A stretch of DNA of 7,606 nt, taken from contig CAMOAP010000019.1 in the NCBI GenBank assembly GCA_946577115.1, positions 1 to 7,606 on the forward strand, read 5' to 3'. The DNA comes from an uncultured Acholeplasmataceae bacterium. GTDB lineage: Bacteria > Bacillota_I > Bacilli_A > Acholeplasmatales > Acholeplasmataceae. Positions 1-6,081 of this stretch are shown in pieces. Below the pieces are notes generated by a model that worked only from the letters and a program-made list of their open reading frames with translations, made no database searches and was not told where the DNA came from. The translations under genes were made by a program, and so were the position numbers. Each line of letters begins with the position of its first letter. The first letter of the stretch is position 1.

Positions 1-106
1 TAGATAAGTGGCAATCCCCACAAGCCAAAGTGTTAATAAAAATAGGAATGACAATAACCAAGATAATAATTTTTTCTTGAAAATTTAAATTAATATAAGT
101 AACCAT
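1..106 (-). CDS. 5' end of an unrecognised exported or membrane protein, cut by the left edge
   Basis: An open frame starts at the ATG at 106-104 and runs without a stop through the left edge, giving 35 complete codons. After a polar N-terminus (MVTYINLNFQEK) come about 16 strongly hydrophobic residues (IIILVIVIPIFINTLA), then CGDCHLS. This is the layout of a signal peptide or an N-terminal membrane anchor. The T-L-A-C stretch resembles a loose lipobox, and C30/C33 form a CxxC pair. The strand matches all other genes here, and the frame lies beyond the likely thrS terminator, so it would be a separate transcription unit. The Shine-Dalgarno is weak (only AAAG before the start); a TTG directly upstream (109-107) could also initiate, and a TAA at 115-113 closes the frame. 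I do not recognise the family. A chance ORF cannot be excluded on 35 codons, but the hydrophobic block argues for a real gene. Confidence 0.45.
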   Translation of the reverse strand, partial: MVTYINLNFQEKIIILVIVIPIFINTLACGDCHLS

Positions 107-292
107 CAAACTTTAAATCATAAGAAAAAATAATATAAAAAATTTAGCTTAAACACTACGATAATTCACTATAATTTAGTTTTTGTCATATAAAAACCCT
201 TTTTATTTTAAGTTATGCATCCTATATTTTAAATCTTTAAAAAATTTATAATAAAACATTATTTCAATTTTTTTGAGTTTTTATTTTGATAG
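107..292. other. Gene-free AT-rich spacer with a possible promoter or mini-ORF
   Basis: This spacer lies between the thrS terminator and the ORF at the left edge. On the minus strand it holds a good Shine-Dalgarno-like AAAAGGG followed by TTTTTAT and an ATG (189-187) that opens only six codons (MTKTKL) before a TAG at 171-169. The same bases can be read as a -35-like ATGACA with AATTAT 17 bp downstream, which would serve the left-edge gene. I see no other coding or RNA signal here. Confidence 0.3.
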
Positions 293-322
293 AAAAAACC
301 TAAACTATATAAACATTTTAGG
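293..322 (-). terminator. Probable Rho-independent terminator of thrS
   Basis: On the minus strand CCTAAA (322-317) pairs with TTTAGG (304-299) across 12 bases, within which TGT/ATA can add three more pairs after one mismatch around a TTAT loop. Six T residues (298-293) follow the stem directly. It lies about 65 bp past the thrS stop. The stem is short and GC-poor, but the hairpin plus T-run geometry and the position are right. It is not followed by a T-run on the plus strand, so it acts in the thrS direction only. Confidence 0.55.
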
Positions 323-387
323 GTTTGCAATTTTGTGTTGTGATAAATTTATTTGTTTTGTTTTATTGCTTTTTTACAATTAAGAGG

Positions 388-2313
388 TTATTTTTTTTGC
401 AAAACTTGATATTTTAATAAAGAAACAAACTCATCAACTTTAATTGTGGTTTGTACATCAGAGCCATATTTTCTAAAAGTAATTAAATTATTAGTAATTT
501 CGTGGTCACCAATTACAACTTGATAAGGAATTTTTAATTTTTGTGATTCTCTAATTTTATAACCCAAAGTGTTATCTTTGGAATTGATTTCTACTCTGAA
601 ATTTTGTAATTTTAATATTTCTTTAATTTGTTGGCTAAATTCCAAATGTAGAGGAGCAGAAACAGGAATTAAAAGAACTTGTACAGGAGCAAGCCATAAA
701 GGAAAAACACCCTTAATTTCTTCTACTAAATGTGCTAAAAATCTTTCCATAGTAGAAACAACTGCGCGGTGAATGACAACAGGACGATGGTGTTTATTGT
801 CTTTCCCAATAAAAGTAAGATCAAATTTTTGAGAAAGCAAAAAATCAAGTTGTACTGTTGATAGTGTTTCTTCGTTGCCTAGGGCAGTAAACACTTGCAC
901 ATCTAATTTAGGACCATAAAAGGCAGCTTCTCCGATGACTTCTTTAAAGGGTAAGCCCAATTCTTGAATAGTTTCTTTGAGGGTTTTTTCAGCGTGATAC
1001 CACATTTGATCGTCATTAAAATATTTTTCTGTGTCGTTAGGATCACGATAACTTAGACGAAACTCATAATTTTTAATATTAAAATCACAATAAACTTCTA
1101 AAATTAAATTAATAATTTTTTTCATCTCTTCTTTGATTTGGTCAGGACGGGCAAAAATATGAGCATCATTAAGAGTCATTTCTCTTACTCTTTGTAAACC
1201 AGAAACAGCTCCTGATTTTTCAAACCGATGCATCATTCCTAATTCAGCAATACGCAAAGGCAATTCCTTATAACTATGAGGATTTTTTTTATAAATCATC
1301 ATGTGATGGGGGCAATTCATTGGCCTTAAAACTAGTTTTTCGCCATTTTCCAAAGTCATAATAGGAAACATATTAGAAGCGTAATGGTCCAAATGACCCG
1401 AAATACGGTAAAGTTCGGTATTTGCCATAATGGGTGTGTAGACATGATGATAATCATAGCTTAATTCTTTGTCAACAATATATCTTTCAACGATACGCCT
1501 TACAGTAGCTCCTTTGGGAAGCCAAAAGGGAAGTCCCAAACCAACTTCTTTATTAAACATGAATAAATCTAGTTCTTTGTTAAGTGTTTTGTGGTCTCGT
1601 TCTTTTCTTTCTTCCAAAAGTTGCAAGTAATCTTCAAGTGATTGTTTTTTGAAAAAAGAAGTGCCATAAATGCGGGTCAAATTTTTGTTTTTAGCATCTC
1701 CTTGAAAATAAGCTCCTGATATTTTTAAAAGTTTAAAATGTTTAATAAGACTTGTTTTGGTTACATGACCACCACGACAAAGATCAAAAAATTCTCCTTG
1801 GCGATAAATACTGATAGTATGGTCACGAAATTTTTCCAGCAAAACTTGTTTATAAGGGTTGTAAGCAAATAATTTTTGGGCTTGTTCGAAAGAAACTTCT
1901 TCTCTTGTAATTCTGTGGTTTTCCAAAGAAATTTGATGCATTACTTTTTCAATAGAAAGAAAATCTTTTTCTGAAATTTTGTTATTTTGAAAATCAATAT
2001 CATAATAAAATCCTTCTTTAATGGCAGGTCCTACTGTAAAAAAGGCATCTGGATAAAGTCTTGTAACGGCTTGCGCCATAAGGTGAGCGGTGCTATGGTT
2101 AAGCACTTCCAAAGATTTAGGATCAGATTCAGTTAAAATTTCTAAATTGCCACTTTCTTTCAAAGGAAAATCAAGTTCGATTGGTTGGTTGTTGAAGAGG
2201 GCTGCAACTGGTTTTTTGAAATATACAGATAAATATTCTTTCCAAATTACCAAAGGAGTTGTGCCTGAAATAAATTCTTGTATTTGATTGTCAAAAAAGC
2301 TGATTTTAATCAT
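388..2313 (-). CDS. thrS: Threonyl-tRNA synthetase (ThrRS)
   Basis: Cytosolic class II aminoacyl-tRNA synthetase that attaches threonine to tRNA-Thr and hydrolyses mischarged Ser-tRNA-Thr. The 641-residue product has the full bacterial layout: TGS domain (~1-60), editing domain (~65-225), catalytic core (~240-535) and anticodon-binding domain (~540-635). The editing residues are H73 and H77 (HSTAH) and C179 and H183 (CRGGH). The zinc ligands are C334 (MNCPHH), H385 (DAHIF) and H515 (IHRAV). Motif 2 is seen at MHRFE (R363) and motif 3 at MERF (R524). I start at the ATG at 2313-2311 because GAAAGGG sits five bases upstream and the protein then begins directly with the TGS domain at family length. 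A longer frame from a TTG at 2397 adds 28 residues without such support. The usual Pro of the CRGPH editing motif is Gly here. The gene follows a 227-bp gap with promoter-like boxes, and no T-box leader is visible. Identification is very secure. Confidence 0.98.
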   Translation of the reverse strand: MIKISFFDNQIQEFISGTTPLVIWKEYLSVYFKKPVAALFNNQPIELDFPLKESGNLEILTESDPKSLEVLNHSTAHLMAQAVTRLYPDAFFTVGPAIKEGFYYDIDFQNNKISEKDFLSIEKVMHQISLENHRITREEVSFEQAQKLFAYNPYKQVLLEKFRDHTISIYRQGEFFDLCRGGHVTKTSLIKHFKLLKISGAYFQGDAKNKNLTRIYGTSFFKKQSLEDYLQLLEERKERDHKTLNKELDLFMFNKEVGLGLPFWLPKGATVRRIVERYIVDKELSYDYHHVYTPIMANTELYRISGHLDHYASNMFPIMTLENGEKLVLRPMNCPHHMMIYKKNPHSYKELPLRIAELGMMHRFEKSGAVSGLQRVREMTLNDAHIFARPDQIKEEMKKIINLILEVYCDFNIKNYEFRLSYRDPNDTEKYFNDDQMWYHAEKTLKETIQELGLPFKEVIGEAAFYGPKLDVQVFTALGNEETLSTVQLDFLLSQKFDLTFIGKDNKHHRPVVIHRAVVSTMERFLAHLVEEIKGVFPLWLAPVQVLLIPVSAPLHLEFSQQIKEILKLQNFRVEINSKDNTLGYKIRESQKLKIPYQVVIGDHEITNNLITFRKYGSDVQTTIKVDEFVSLLKYQVLQKK

Positions 2314-2318
2314 AAAAA

Positions 2319-2325
2319 CCCTTTC
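2319..2325 (-). promoter_or_regulatory. thrS ribosome binding site
   Basis: GAAAGGG on the minus strand, five T residues before the ATG at 2313-2311. It decides the thrS start in favour of this ATG over the upstream in-frame TTG at 2397-2395. Confidence 0.75.
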
Positions 2326-2444
2326 TTTTGTAGTTTTTAGTATTTTTGATCTTTTAAGAAATGGATAAAAACAAAGATGAATAAAGATAATGGGCAAAAA
2401 ATAAAGGGTGAAAAATTTTATTTAAATAATAATGTTTAATTTAT

Positions 2445-2472
2445 ACTATAAATTAAATAAAATATATCACAA
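2445..2472 (-). promoter_or_regulatory. Candidate thrS promoter
   Basis: In the 227-bp gap between the upstream phosphoesterase gene and thrS, the minus strand carries TTGTGA (2472-2467) and, 16 bp on, TATAGT (2450-2445). These are acceptable -35 and -10 boxes for a housekeeping sigma factor. The predicted leader is about 125 nt long. In DNA this AT-rich, -10 look-alikes are common, so the call rests mainly on the -35 box, its spacing and the length of the gap. The same TTTGTGA string recurs upstream of mnmE. Confidence 0.4.
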
Positions 2473-2540
2473 ATATAACACAAAAAGAGTATTTTTTTAG
2501 TAATTGGTTTGTTTGTGTTTGTTATTTTGAATCTAAATTT

Positions 2541-3479
2541 TTAATTTTTTTTGAAAAAGGGTGCAATTTCTTTTTTTATTGTATCAACAAAAGGCAAAAT
2601 TTCTTTTTCGGATAGCAAAAACATACTGCAAGCTCTTTGGTGACCTTTACAACCATATTTTTTCACAATATGATAAATTTGCGGTCCGTTAGAACAAATA
2701 CGCACTTGAATTTTAGAATCAGGACGTTCAAAAAAAAGAGCATAAAAAGGAAAATTTTTAATATTAGATAAAATATTAATCGACAAAAAAACTTCTTCTA
2801 AAGTAATGTTGAATTGTTCAATGATTTGTTGATTCACATAAACATAGGCAAATCCCTCACAAGCAACAATATTTTGACATATATATCCTTGATATTTTAA
2901 AAAATTAAGTGTTACTTTATTGATATTTTGTTCCACCAAAGCAACATCAATACCATAATTAAGTAATTCTGAGGCAATTCTTAAAGTTTGGGCGCTTACT
3001 CTATGATACCTAAAATTACCAGTATCTGTAATTAAACCCACATAAATAGCCAAAGCACCTTTAAAAGTTAGGTTTAAGTTGAGTTTTTCCTTTAACAAGT
3101 AAATCATCTCAGAACATGAACCAAAAGAATCATCAACCCATTGATAATTACCGTAATTTTCAATTAAAATATGATGATCAATTCGAATAACGACTTTTCC
3201 TAGTTTAAATCTTTGGTCGTCGATGGCTTGAGTAGTGCCACAGTCAACTACAATTACTAAAGCATTTTGATAAGTTTCATCAAGTATTTCATCAAATTTA
3301 CCCAAAAAAGTTAAATGATTTTGGGGGTGCCCAACCACATAAACATTTTTATGAGGAAAAGTATTTTGAATCATATTTTTTAAACCTAGTTGAGAACCAT
3401 AAGAATCACCATCAGGATTTTTATGCCCGTGAATAATGATAGTATCAAAGGTTTTAATTTGAGTTTCGATAAATTTCAT
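2541..3479 (-). CDS. mgpA: DHH/DHHA1 family phosphoesterase, diverged copy (MgPA/NrnA-like)
   Basis: A cytosolic metal-dependent phosphoesterase of the family that includes NrnA and mycoplasmal MgPA proteins, whose members cleave nano-RNA, pAp or linear products of cyclic dinucleotides. The 312-residue protein keeps the DHH catalytic motifs: HKNPDGD (H19, D23, D25), VVDCG (D79), DHH (101-103) and TDTGNF (D152). The C-terminal DHHA1 domain covers ~200-310. Its substrate-binding loop, normally GGGH, reads GCKGH (276-280), and the preceding basic stretch is RICSNG where the paralogue has RIRSRG. The paralogue at 5097-6047 aligns without gaps over 310 residues at about 51% identity by hand count. 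The start ATG has AAGGAAGG seven bases upstream. The gene lies 67 bp after mnmE with no clear terminator between, so co-transcription is likely. The catalytic half should be active; the substrate may differ. The symbol follows mollicute usage for MgPA-like proteins and the true substrate is unknown. Confidence 0.9.
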   Translation of the reverse strand: MKFIETQIKTFDTIIIHGHKNPDGDSYGSQLGLKNMIQNTFPHKNVYVVGHPQNHLTFLGKFDEILDETYQNALVIVVDCGTTQAIDDQRFKLGKVVIRIDHHILIENYGNYQWVDDSFGSCSEMIYLLKEKLNLNLTFKGALAIYVGLITDTGNFRYHRVSAQTLRIASELLNYGIDVALVEQNINKVTLNFLKYQGYICQNIVACEGFAYVYVNQQIIEQFNITLEEVFLSINILSNIKNFPFYALFFERPDSKIQVRICSNGPQIYHIVKKYGCKGHQRACSMFLLSEKEILPFVDTIKKEIAPFFKKN

Positions 3480-3546
3480 ATTTGTGCCTTCCTTTGTGTT
3501 TGTTAAAATATTAGTTTAGTTAAAATGTTATTAGTTATTTTGATTT

Positions 3547-4929
3547 TTATTTTCCTAAACAAAATTTAGAAAATAATTCTTTAATTAAACTATTTTCTTG
3601 ATTATCACCTATAATTTGTCGTAACGCTTGATAGGCTTTAGTAAGATCAATAGAATAAATATCTATTGGCATTGATTGCAAAAGGGCTTGTTGTAAATCT
3701 CGAAAAGAACGAAGAGCAATTTGGATTTGATTAATGTGTCTTGCATTAGAAAAATAATTAAAATCTTTTGGTTTAATGTCATTTAATTGGAATTTTTTTA
3801 AAATTGTTTGTTGTAACTCTAAAAACCCTGTTTTATCCAAACTTGAAACTGAAATAATTTCTTGCGGAGATAATTGGGAAGAGTAATCAGAAAAAGAAGA
3901 AATTAATTTATCACTTTTTAAATCCATTTTGTTTCCTATAATAATACGCGGATAATTTTGGGTTAATTGCAAAAGTTTGATATCTTCTTCTTGCAAATGA
4001 TTGCTTTGGTCTAAAACTAATAAAATTAATTCTGATTGTAAAAGCATTTTTTCTGTTCTTAAAATTCCTATTTTTTCAATGGGATTATCAGTTTTACGAA
4101 TGCCTGCAGTATCAATTAAATGAAGAGTAATACCTTGACAATTAAAATAAGCTTCCACAAAATCTCTTGTAGTACCTGAAATATCAGAAACAATAGCTTT
4201 ATTTTCATTTAAAAAAGCATTAAGAAGGCTTGATTTACCAACATTAGGACGCCCAATAATTAAAGTTTTTATTCCTTCTTTAATATATCTATTTTTATGG
4301 GAGTGGCTCAAAATATTTTCTAATTGTTGGATTAAACTTTGGACTTCCAAATCAATTTTTTGTTGAGTGATTTGAGAAATATCATCATATTCAGGATAAT
4401 CAATATTAACTTCAATTTGAGCAATTAAATTAAGAATTTGGTCGCACAAAGAAGTCACTAATTGAGAAGTATATTTTTGCAAACCAGAATGAGCAATTTT
4501 AATGGCATTTTCATTAGTGGCATGAATTAGGTCCATGATTGATTCAGCTTGAATTAGGTCCATTTTTCCATTAAGATAGGCCCTTTGACTAAATTCACCT
4601 GGAAAAGCCAATCTAATATCTAATGACAAAATTCTTTCTAAAACCATTTGCGTAATTAAAATACCGCCATGAGCATTAATTTCTACAACATTTTCACCAG
4701 TAAAAGAATTAGGAGTTTTAAAAACAGAAATCAAAACTTCATCTAAAATAGTTTGGTCTTTATTAATAATAAAACCATGAGTAATTGTATGTGTTTTGGC
4801 TTGGATAAGATCTTTTCCTTTAAAAATTTTATTTATTTCTATAATAGAATTATTGCCAGAAACCCTAATTACACTAACTCCTCCCGTTCCTAAAGGAGTT
4901 GAAATAGCAGCAATAGTATCAAAAAACAT
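3547..4929 (-). CDS. mnmE: tRNA modification GTPase MnmE (TrmE/ThdF)
   Basis: MnmE works with MnmG to place the (carboxymethyl)aminomethyl group on C5 of the wobble uridine (U34) of tRNAs reading two-family codon boxes, using GTP hydrolysis and a tetrahydrofolate one-carbon donor. The 460-residue protein is of normal length. The N-terminal folate-binding domain (~1-118) ends near [12 protein letters not shown] (111-122). A helical domain (~123-215 plus the C-terminal ~380-460) surrounds the G domain, which shows G1 GRPNVGKS (226-233), G2 GTTRD (252-256), G3 DTAG (273-276) and G4 NKMD (333-336). The conserved C-terminal CxGK is present as CLGK, with the catalytic-type Cys at 457. The start ATG has AAAGGAA about ten bases upstream, a slightly long spacing. 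It stands between the two DHH phosphoesterase genes, and the 167-bp gap before it may hold its own promoter. The gene appears complete and intact. Confidence 0.97.
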   Translation of the reverse strand: MFFDTIAAISTPLGTGGVSVIRVSGNNSIIEINKIFKGKDLIQAKTHTITHGFIINKDQTILDEVLISVFKTPNSFTGENVVEINAHGGILITQMVLERILSLDIRLAFPGEFSQRAYLNGKMDLIQAESIMDLIHATNENAIKIAHSGLQKYTSQLVTSLCDQILNLIAQIEVNIDYPEYDDISQITQQKIDLEVQSLIQQLENILSHSHKNRYIKEGIKTLIIGRPNVGKSSLLNAFLNENKAIVSDISGTTRDFVEAYFNCQGITLHLIDTAGIRKTDNPIEKIGILRTEKMLLQSELILLVLDQSNHLQEEDIKLLQLTQNYPRIIIGNKMDLKSDKLISSFSDYSSQLSPQEIISVSSLDKTGFLELQQTILKKFQLNDIKPKDFNYFSNARHINQIQIALRSFRDLQQALLQSMPIDIYSIDLTKAYQALRQIIGDNQENSLIKELFSKFCLGK

Positions 4930-5004
4930 TTATTGGGGTTCCTTTCTTTATGATTTTTGCAATCTTTTCCTTTATTGAATTTTGTTTTAAATTGATATTT
5001 ATCA

Positions 5005-5035
5005 TTTATATAATATTAAAATAATTCACAAACAA
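5005..5035 (-). promoter_or_regulatory. Candidate mnmE promoter
   Basis: In the 167-bp gap before mnmE the minus strand offers two overlapping readings. One is TTGTTT (5035-5030), 17 bp, TATATA (5012-5007). The other is TTGTGA (5031-5026), 15 bp, TATAAA (5010-5005). The first has the better spacing. The region is nearly all A and T, so the boxes could be chance. If real, mnmE and the gene after it can be expressed apart from the transporter gene. Confidence 0.35.
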
Positions 5036-5096
5036 AAGGAAAAGGGAAAAGAATTATCAAAATAAAAAAGTTTTGTTGGGTTAATTTTATTGTTAA

Positions 5097-6047
5097 TTAA
5101 TCTTGATTTTGGGATTTGATTTTAAAAGCTTTAATTGAATCTTTTATTTTATCTATGAAAAGAGTCATTTCTTGATTGTTATTTAAAATAACACCACAAG
5201 CTCTGAGATGACCCCCACCTTTAAATTGTCTAGCAATGGAGTTAATTTCAGGACCACGAGAACGAATGCGAGCTCTAATTTTTAAATCTGGTTGTTCTAA
5301 GAAAAAAGCCCAAATTGGATGATTTTCTAAATGACCCAAAATATTGACTAAACTTGCAGCAACGTCAATATGTAAGTTAAATTTTTTCAATGTTTCTTGA
5401 GAAATAAAAACGTAAACAAAACCTTCGGAAGTAACTACATTTTGATAAATATAGGCTTTATATTGAAACAAGGTAAGGGTTTCTTTGTTAAGGTGAAAAA
5501 AAATTTGTGATACATCAAGATCAAAAGAAAGTAAGGAAGCGGCAGCTTTGAGAGTTTTTTGGTCAACTCTATCAAAACAAAAATTACCAGTATCAGTTAC
5601 CATACCTACATACATAGCCAAAGCACCTTTAGAAGTTAATTTCATATTGAATTTTTCTTTAAATTCGAAAATCATTTGAGAACAAGAAGAATAATTAGCA
5701 TCTACCCATTGATAATTGCAGTAATTATCTATTAATAAATGATGATCGATTCTAATTGTATCTTTGGCTAATTTAAATCTTGGGTCACTAATTTTTTTTT
5801 CTTGACCGCAATCAACAACAATAGAAAGAGCGTTTTGGTACAAAGAATCACAAACTGTATCCATCATGCCTACAAAAGATAAAGAAGGATTTTGTTGTCC
5901 TACTACATAAACTTTTTTTTGGGGAAAAGTTGCTGTAATTGTATCTTGTAAACCTAATTGAGCTCCGTAACAATCACCATCTGGATTGATGTGTCCGTGA
6001 ATAATAATTGTTTCAAAAGTTTTAATTTTATTGTAAATAATTTTCAT
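5097..6047 (-). CDS. mgpA: DHH/DHHA1 family phosphoesterase, canonical copy (MgPA/NrnA-like)
   Basis: A 316-residue cytosolic phosphoesterase of the same family as the product of 2541-3479, expected to use divalent metal ions to hydrolyse short oligoribonucleotides, pAp or related phosphodiesters. The motifs are complete: HINPDGD (H19, D23, D25), VVDCG (D79), DHH (101-103), TDTGNF (D152), then in the DHHA1 domain RIRSRG (260-265) and KGGGHLRAC (276-284), the canonical substrate-binding loop. It is therefore the copy more likely to keep the ancestral activity. The C-terminal tail is slightly longer and basic to polar (KIKSQNQD). The start ATG has AAAGGA at ideal spacing (five bases). The gene begins 34 bp after the solute-binding protein stop with no terminator, so the two are probably one transcript. 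The exact substrate cannot be read from sequence. The symbol follows mollicute usage; nrnA is the Bacillus counterpart. Confidence 0.93.
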   Translation of the reverse strand: MKIIYNKIKTFETIIIHGHINPDGDCYGAQLGLQDTITATFPQKKVYVVGQQNPSLSFVGMMDTVCDSLYQNALSIVVDCGQEKKISDPRFKLAKDTIRIDHHLLIDNYCNYQWVDANYSSCSQMIFEFKEKFNMKLTSKGALAMYVGMVTDTGNFCFDRVDQKTLKAAASLLSFDLDVSQIFFHLNKETLTLFQYKAYIYQNVVTSEGFVYVFISQETLKKFNLHIDVAASLVNILGHLENHPIWAFFLEQPDLKIRARIRSRGPEINSIARQFKGGGHLRACGVILNNNQEMTLFIDKIKDSIKAFKIKSQNQD

Positions 6048-6081
6048 AATGTTCCTTTAATTTGTTAATTTTAATAAGTTT

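Noticed and set aside
569..772. Plus-strand ORF of 67 codons inside thrS
   Set aside because: It is antisense to the conserved thrS coding sequence, has no family resemblance, and is best explained as a shadow frame.
2090..2287. Plus-strand ORF of 65 codons inside thrS
   Set aside because: Antisense shadow of the ThrRS N-terminal domains with no independent support.
2314..2397. N-terminal extension of thrS from a TTG at 2397
   Set aside because: It has no conserved content. The ATG at 2313 has a strong ribosome binding site and gives the normal 641-residue ThrRS beginning at the TGS domain.
2314..2540. T-box or other riboswitch leader before thrS
   Set aside because: Synthetase genes of Firmicutes often have a T-box, but no TGGNACCGCG-like core, specifier stem or GC-rich antiterminator is visible in this AT-rich leader.
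4796..4978. Plus-strand ORF of 60 codons over the mnmE start
   Set aside because: It lies mostly antisense to the conserved MnmE N-terminus; its apparent hydrophobicity comes from AT-rich reverse codons.
5058..5075. Possible terminator hairpin after the canonical DHH gene (CAAAA/TTTTG)
   Set aside because: The stem has five pairs with a single G-C, the loop is eight bases, and no T-run follows on the minus strand.
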